Source: Flavobacterium gelatinilyticum
GTDB lineage: Bacteria; Bacteroidota; Bacteroidia; Flavobacteriales; Flavobacteriaceae
DNA length: 64,000 nt
Direction: 5' to 3'
NCBI RefSeq assembly: GCF_027111295.1
Contig: NZ_CP114287.1
Coordinates: 4,774,001 to 4,838,000 of the forward strand
Below are positions 59,150 to 64,000 of the stretch, piece after piece (within the stretch, counting starts at the first letter, position 1; every line of letters starts with the position of its first letter). A program made the position numbers and the translations under genes. The notes under the pieces were generated by a model, which worked only from the letters and a program-made list of their open reading frames with translations, was not told the origin of the DNA and did not search any database.

Positions 59150-61552
59150 ATGCAAATTAATCCCCGATCCTTATGTCTATTTTTCCTTGCCTTTAATCTA
59201 TATGCATATTCGCAGCATAAACCTTCCGATAGTATTAAAACCAATGTTCTGAATGAAGTTATAATCAGCAACAACAGTAAATCAGAATTATCGAATTCAA
59301 GAAAAATTTCACGAAAAGAACTTTTAAAAAATCAGTCGGCAACGCTGGGAGAAACGCTCAGTCATGTTCCCGGAATTCAGAATTCGTATTTCGGACCAAA
59401 TTCGGGAGCTGTGGTAATCAGAAGCCTCAGCGGTAACCGCGTAAAAGTTTTAAGTAACGGAATGGCAATGAATGACCTTTCCGGAATCAGTCCAAACCTT
59501 AACCTGATTACCGATACAGATAATCTTTTAGGCATTGATGTTCATATAAACGACGGAAATGTTCTTTTTGGCGGAAGAGCTATTGGCGGTGCAGTTAACC
59601 TGAAAGACAACACGATCCCGAAAGAAAAAGCGCCCAAATTCCTTTCCGGTTTTGTACGGGCAGAAGGAAATACGAATCTCGGATATAAACAATCTTTTGA
59701 CTTTAACGGAAATATAGGAAAAAAATGGGTCTGGCATGCGGGAGGTATGAACAGATGGAATGGAGACATTAAAATACCCGGAAACACAAAAGCTCCCATT
59801 GCTTACGATCCAAAAATTGATGATCTGACCGCCTCGATGGCGCAGGTTCATGTCGAAAAACAGACCACAAGAAACTTGACTTTGTATCCCTACATAAGCC
59901 AGTTTGTTTTGGATAAAATGAATGATCCGAAATGGGCGCTTACAGATGCTGATTTATACACTTTTGAAGAAAAATCATTTATTGACGGCGCTTATGTGTC
60001 AAATCCCAAAAATAACTTGTACATAGCGGGACAGCCTGCCGGAACGCCATTTTCGACAACCGTAGTAAAAGGTATTACTGATTATGCTCCTGTAAAAAAA
60101 GGAACAATGCCTAACAGTCATGCCAACAGTTATGCCCTAAATTTTGGAACGGGTTATGTGGGCGAAAAATTCAATATTGGAGCCGGATTTCGAAGAACGT
60201 ACGGATATTATGGAATTCCCGGTTTTGCACTGCGCAAACTGCCGGGGCATACGCACACACACGACGATGGGTATACACATGAAATAGAAGGAGAAAGTAT
60301 TTACCTGCCTATAAACACACGATCTGAAAGCAATAGTTTGATGATGGAATCGGAGTACAGACCCCAAAGTGCAGGAATTGCTGCTGTAAGATTAAATTAT
60401 ATGCTGCAGTATTCTCAAGACAGCGAACTTATTGACGATTACCTTGCCAATAAATTTTCGGCATCGCGCCACATTGTTAGGCTAGAGGTGGATCAGCAGC
60501 GTCTTAAGTTTTTAAAAGGACTCTCCGGTGCAGATGTTTCTGTTGTTAATATAGACGGAAGCGGTGAGCAGCGCTATCTTCCCGATAATAAAAGCCGTGA
60601 ATACGGAATATTTACATTGCAGCAATTTGCAATTAAGTTTTTAAAACTAAATGCCGGGTATCGTCACGATCTTGTTCAAAGACGCGCCATGCTCACAGAA
60701 GGCTACAAACCAAGCAGGGGACTTGGCGGCGGGAAACTCTCAGATCGTGATTTTCATCTCAGCCAGTTTACTTCCGGCTTACAAATAGATGTAACAAAAT
60801 ATGCCTATTTACGAGGTTCGTATTCGCATTCAGAACGTGCTCCTGATGTTAACGAATTGTATGCGGGTAATAATCACTTTGCTATTATTTTAGAAGAAAA
60901 TGGAGATGACAGGTTAAACAAAGAGACGGCAAAGACAACAGAGTTTGGAGCAGGATTTAATTACGCTGGATTAAAACTTTCTGTTACGCGATACAAAACC
61001 TTGTTAGATAATTATTTATATCTGGCTCATACAGGAATTTCGCGTTCAGGCGGTTTTTTGGTGAAAGAATGGCGGCAATCAAATACTGAATTGAACGGAT
61101 GGGAAGTTGAAATGGCATACAATAAAAAAATTACCGAAAATTTTAATATCCAGCTGGGATCTTATTTTGACTTGGTTAAAAATGTAAATACTGCCGAAGA
61201 TCGTATGAGAGACTGGGCAGAAGGTGATTATATGCCCAATATGCCTACCAGCCGATTTGGGTTTTCAGGAGGAATCGGCTTTAGGAAATTTGAATTCAGC
61301 GCAGCATTCGACCGTTACCTGGAACAGCGTTACCTTGGAAAGAACATTAATCCCGAACCGCCAATGCCGGCCTATTCACTGCTTTCTGCACGACTGAGCT
61401 ATAACATGATTTTTAAAGACTACAAAATAGAATATTTTGCTGCAGGTACTAATCTGCTTAATGTTGAAGCCAGACCGCAGAATTCTTTTCTAAAGTATTT
61501 AGCACCGCTGCCGGGGATTAATATTTCTTTAGGGTTGATGGTTAGTATTTAA
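59150..61552 (+). CDS. His-rich TonB-dependent receptor, probable zinc/metal uptake (ZnuD-like)
   Basis: The frame is open from 59078, but the ATG at 59150 (MQINPRSLCLFFLAFNLYAY) gives a signal peptide and lies just after the promoter; 800 residues. The plug domain has 'TLGETLSHVPGIQNSYFGPN', 'VVIRSLSGNRVKVLSNGMAM' and 'VLFGGRAIGGAVNL'. In an outer loop is 'LPGHTHTHDDGYTHEIEGE', a histidine cluster like that of ZnuD-type zinc receptors, preceded by 'YGYYGIPG'. The C-terminal strand ends 'GINISLGLMVSI'. Metal, probably zinc, import is supported by this loop and by a Fur/Zur-like palindrome over the promoter. The lipoprotein at 57915 is probably co-regulated. Zinc specificity is inferred. Confidence 0.85.
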   Translation: MQINPRSLCLFFLAFNLYAYSQHKPSDSIKTNVLNEVIISNNSKSELSNSRKISRKELLKNQSATLGETLSHVPGIQNSYFGPNSGAVVIRSLSGNRVKVLSNGMAMNDLSGISPNLNLITDTDNLLGIDVHINDGNVLFGGRAIGGAVNLKDNTIPKEKAPKFLSGFVRAEGNTNLGYKQSFDFNGNIGKKWVWHAGGMNRWNGDIKIPGNTKAPIAYDPKIDDLTASMAQVHVEKQTTRNLTLYPYISQFVLDKMNDPKWALTDADLYTFEEKSFIDGAYVSNPKNNLYIAGQPAGTPFSTTVVKGITDYAPVKKGTMPNSHANSYALNFGTGYVGEKFNIGAGFRRTYGYYGIPGFALRKLPGHTHTHDDGYTHEIEGESIYLPINTRSESNSLMMESEYRPQSAGIAAVRLNYMLQYSQDSELIDDYLANKFSASRHIVRLEVDQQRLKFLKGLSGADVSVVNIDGSGEQRYLPDNKSREYGIFTLQQFAIKFLKLNAGYRHDLVQRRAMLTEGYKPSRGLGGGKLSDRDFHLSQFTSGLQIDVTKYAYLRGSYSHSERAPDVNELYAGNNHFAIILEENGDDRLNKETAKTTEFGAGFNYAGLKLSVTRYKTLLDNYLYLAHTGISRSGGFLVKEWRQSNTELNGWEVEMAYNKKITENFNIQLGSYFDLVKNVNTAEDRMRDWAEGDYMPNMPTSRFGFSGGIGFRKFEFSAAFDRYLEQRYLGKNINPEPPMPAYSLLSARLSYNMIFKDYKIEYFAAGTNLLNVEARPQNSFLKYLAPLPGINISLGLMVSI

Positions 61553-61869
61553 AAAAGTGATTAGTGATTAGTTGTTAGTGATCATATTAGGGATATATTT
61601 TACTGCTTCGTGCTGTCAGATTAGAGATTTATAACAGAGAAAATCCGAGAAAAAGATGCTAAGGCAACAAAAATAAAACTCTGCGAATCTTTGTGTGCTT
61701 CTTCGGTAAATTTGACAGATACCAAAAATCACGACTTTAATCCGAAAATAAAACTTACAAATTTTGGTATTTTTTTAACAAACAAACTGTCACCCATTTA
61801 GGATGTTTAATACTCTTATTTAGAGATTACATTGTGTAATTTATTAAATAACCCTTTAACCCTTACATT
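61553..61869. other. Intergenic region of 317 bp
   Basis: AT-rich spacer with one copy of the short repeat 'CTCTGCGAATCTTTGTG' near 61680. I see no gene and no convincing promoter match in it. Confidence 0.5.
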
Positions 61870-62223
61870 ATGAAAAAAATTACTTGTTTGTTCGTGCTGG
61901 GAATATTGTTTTCCTGTGCAAGTGAAACCGAAGTTCCGCAGGCCTCTGCAGATGCAGAAATTATCAGACTTATGAAGACACCTGATAAAAACACTTTAAC
62001 TCATGATGAAATAAGAAAAATTGTAGCACATTTGGATAAAAAACCTGAAGATTCTAAATATCTGGCTTCAGAACCTATTTCTAAAAAGAAACCTGTAAAG
62101 ACTTTAGATCCAAAGGCTGTTAAACGTGAGTACACGATTGAAGACTATATGCAGGTTGAGGTTGTACCGCAAAATGCTCCTGATTATAAAGCCACCCTTC
62201 AAATGATTAGGATTGAAGAGTAA
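61870..62223 (+). CDS. Small lipoprotein, 117 residues
   Basis: Signal peptide with lipobox LFSC (Cys16), then a highly charged body without known domain ('AEIIRLMKTPDKNTLTHDEI', 'KKPVKTLDPKAVKREYTIED'). It stands alone between two repeat-containing gaps. Probably an exported protein of the cell envelope. Function unknown. Confidence 0.6.
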   Translation: MKKITCLFVLGILFSCASETEVPQASADAEIIRLMKTPDKNTLTHDEIRKIVAHLDKKPEDSKYLASEPISKKKPVKTLDPKAVKREYTIEDYMQVEVVPQNAPDYKATLQMIRIEE

Positions 62224-62245
62224 TTTTTGAAATGAAAAAAATAAG

Positions 62246-62280
62246 AGGTTCGCAAAGATTCAATAGAACTCTGCGAACCT
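62246..62280. repeat. Inverted repeat of the 'AGGTTCGCA' family
   Basis: AGGTTCGCA (62246-62254) and TGCGAACCT (62272-62280) form a perfect 9-bp inverted repeat with a 17-nt loop. It is related to 51451-51490 and 61678-61710. It might act as a weak terminator for the lipoprotein gene. The gap to 62474 holds nothing else I can support. Confidence 0.55.
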
Positions 62281-62474
62281 TTGTGGTAAAACCTGAAACT
62301 TGAAACTTTTTAAACATTTTTCAGGCTCATTATAAATAAAACGTTTGATTTTAAATTTATTCCTGTTAAAATCAAATTTCATGAAATAATCTTCATTATT
62401 TTAACTAATTGTCTTTTAGTTTTTGACGTGAAAATGCGTAATATTGCTTTTTTGATTTTCACCTCTTTAAATTA

Positions 62475-63044
62475 ATGTCTGTTTATAGCAAATATGCTGA
62501 TCCCATCTTATTAAATCTTCTTAAAGAAGATGATCAGCTGGCCTATACAGAAATTTTTGAAAGGTATGCCAGACTTCTTGTGAACCATGCTTGCAAAATG
62601 CTCGGCAGCCGTGATGAGGCAAACGATGTGGTTCAGGAAGTATTTTTATCCATCTGGAACAAACGTCATGAAATAACCGTTACCGGATCTTTTTCGGCTT
62701 ACTTATACAAAGCGGTAAAAAACAGAATACTAAATCATATCGCTCACGAAAAAGTGGTTTCGAGTTATGCCGATTCCATTTCAAACTTCATCGAAGAAGA
62801 CTATGTTTTCGCTGATTCCAGACTCAGGGAAAAAGAACTTGAAGCGATTATTGCCAAAGAAATTGCTTCTCTCCCGGAAAAAATGCGCGAAGTTTTCCTG
62901 CTTAGAAAAGTAGAAGAACTCTCGTATGACGAAATTGCACTTCAGTTAAATATTACCGACAAAACCGCGAAACAGCAAGTCTATAATTCGCTTAAAATAC
63001 TGCGCGAAAAACTCAAAACTATGATGGGTGTTTTTATTTGGTGA
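62475..63044 (+). CDS. ECF-type RNA polymerase sigma factor (FecI-like)
   Basis: 189 residues with sigma region 2 ('EIFERYARLLVNHACKMLGS', 'DEANDVVQEVFLSIW') and sigma region 4 ('SLPEKMREVFLLRKVEELSY', 'DEIALQLNITDKTAKQQVYN'). It belongs to the large Bacteroidota sigma-70 expansion family that pairs with FecR and TonB-dependent transducers. The anti-sigma gene follows after 198 bp. Expected targets are nutrient-uptake genes beyond the right edge. Confidence 0.92.
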   Translation: MSVYSKYADPILLNLLKEDDQLAYTEIFERYARLLVNHACKMLGSRDEANDVVQEVFLSIWNKRHEITVTGSFSAYLYKAVKNRILNHIAHEKVVSSYADSISNFIEEDYVFADSRLREKELEAIIAKEIASLPEKMREVFLLRKVEELSYDEIALQLNITDKTAKQQVYNSLKILREKLKTMMGVFIW

Positions 63045-63242
63045 AGTATTGTAAAGGTTTTTGTTAATTTTTATGATAGAATCTACTCATAATCGTCTCA
63101 TTAGTAAATAGAAAATAACGTTATTCAGGATTTATTAATGATATAATAATATTTTTTTTAATTTTTTTTGCTTTTCGTCTATGACAAAAGCTGTATATAA
63201 CTGTCTTACTTAAAAACGGGACAAAATTCTGTGTTGTAATTT

Positions 63243-64000
63243 ATGAAAGAAACTGAAATCTTAGAACTGCTTCAAAAATACCAAAACGGTACTTTATCGA
63301 ATGAAGATAAGGACAAACTCGACGCCTGGTATCTGAACCGTGCTTCTAAAAGTAATGTACATCTTAACGAGTACGAACTCGAAGAAAGTTACGAGTATCT
63401 AAAATCGAAACTTCCGTTACAGCAGGAAACCAAAGTAATCAGTATCTGGCCGCGTATTACCGTTGCAGCCTCTATAGTTGTAATGCTGGGTACCGGAATT
63501 TTTTACTTTACAAAAACAAAGGAGCAGGTTATTCAGGTTGCGGCAAAGCCAAAGGAAATTGCGCCCGGAGGTACAAGAGGAATTTTAACGCTTTCAAACG
63601 GAAAACAGATTGTGCTTTCGGCTATTTCTGAAAAAGATACTATTGCCAGAGAAGGCGAAGATAAAGAAGTAACGATCAAAATGAGTGCTGACGGCGTTAT
63701 TACCTATATAATAAATCCTGATGCCGATACTTCAAAAAATGATGCCGATGCTTATAATACACTTTCGACCCCAACCGGAGGTCAGTATAATATTGTATTG
63801 GCAGACGGAACAAAAGTTTTCCTAAATGCGGTTTCGTCTATTAAATATCCAACCCAGTTTAACGGAGATCAAAGAGTGGTTGAGTTAGAAGGAGAAGCGT
63901 ATTTTGAAGTGGCAAAAAATAAAAACCAGCCCTTTATTGTAAAATCAGGAAGTCAGGATATAAAAGTTTTGGGAACGCATTTTAATGTACATGCTTATGA
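63243..64000 (+). CDS. FecR-family anti-sigma factor (partial at right edge)
   Basis: Starts at the ATG at 63243 and is open to the end of the window (about 252 codons). It has a cytoplasmic N-terminus ('EILELLQKYQNGTLSNEDKD'), one membrane helix ('ITVAASIVVMLGTGIFYF'), then the FecR domain with 'STPTGGQYNIVLADGTKVFL', 'NAVSSIKYPTQF' and 'VVELEGEAYFEVAKNKNQPF'. It transmits signal from an outer-membrane receptor to the ECF sigma factor encoded just upstream. The C-terminal STN-interacting part is outside the window. Confidence 0.9.
   Translation, partial: MKETEILELLQKYQNGTLSNEDKDKLDAWYLNRASKSNVHLNEYELEESYEYLKSKLPLQQETKVISIWPRITVAASIVVMLGTGIFYFTKTKEQVIQVAAKPKEIAPGGTRGILTLSNGKQIVLSAISEKDTIAREGEDKEVTIKMSADGVITYIINPDADTSKNDADAYNTLSTPTGGQYNIVLADGTKVFLNAVSSIKYPTQFNGDQRVVELEGEAYFEVAKNKNQPFIVKSGSQDIKVLGTHFNVHAY

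Noticed and set aside
1..64000. CRISPR arrays, tRNA and rRNA genes
   Set aside because: No regularly spaced short direct repeats and no tRNA- or rRNA-like sequences were noticed. The repeats seen are dispersed or in inverted pairs.

Overview
The window (64 kb, AT-rich, short intergenic gaps, no tRNA or rRNA) looks like a chromosome segment of a Flavobacterium-type member of the Bacteroidota. Supporting signs are TonB-dependent outer-membrane receptors, an ECF sigma/FecR pair, GH3 glycosidases, Rhs proteins of the Bacteroidota kind with their own signal peptides, many lipoproteins with S/A-C lipoboxes, and promoters of the flavobacterial form TTG-N17-20-TAnnTTTG. The genus call is inference.

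Layout. 1-2549: a multi-PAS sensor protein (cut by the left edge) with its single-domain response regulator. 2550-4576: a family-2 processive glycosyltransferase behind a textbook sigma-54 promoter. 4602-6771: AraC regulator, NAD(P)-binding NmrA-type protein and a small membrane protein. 6972-12896: a graveyard of Rhs/polymorphic-toxin remnants, an IS1-type transposase remnant, small lipoproteins and orphan immunity-like membrane proteins. 13034-24581 (minus) and 35791-44128 (plus): the two divergent arms of what looks like a complete type II secretion / type IV pilus-like machine. The minus arm has GspF-, GspJ-, GspI-, GspK- and GspC-like genes. The plus arm has GspG, prepilin peptidase, GspE, GspD, GspL- and GspM-like genes. 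Both arms, and the interval between them (24796-26698), carry ten paralogous secreted proteins. Each has a different N-terminal half and the same C-terminal module of about 100 residues ending in a coiled coil. A two-gene Rhs locus (27871-35215) with a frameshift in the first gene sits between the arms.

44193-46452: a transposase-derived zinc-ribbon protein, a Roadblock/LC7 protein, REP-like repeats and an NrtR-type NUDIX regulator. 46848-57720: a carbohydrate-use locus (TonB-dependent receptor, two GH3 enzymes, a nucleoside-hydrolase-like protein, an alpha/beta-hydrolase esterase and an MFS sugar transporter), with a perfect palindrome over the first promoter. 57915-61552: a lipoprotein and a His-rich TonB-dependent receptor (probable metal, perhaps zinc, uptake) transcribed divergently from two promoters, each overlapped by a palindromic operator. 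61870-64000: a small lipoprotein, an ECF sigma factor and a FecR anti-sigma factor cut by the right edge.

The most interesting idea is that the type II-like machine, the ten proteins with a common C-terminal module and possibly the Rhs pair form one functional unit: a dedicated exporter for a diversified set of surface fibres or adhesins. The gene content and operon overlaps are seen directly. The functional link between exporter and cargo is inference.
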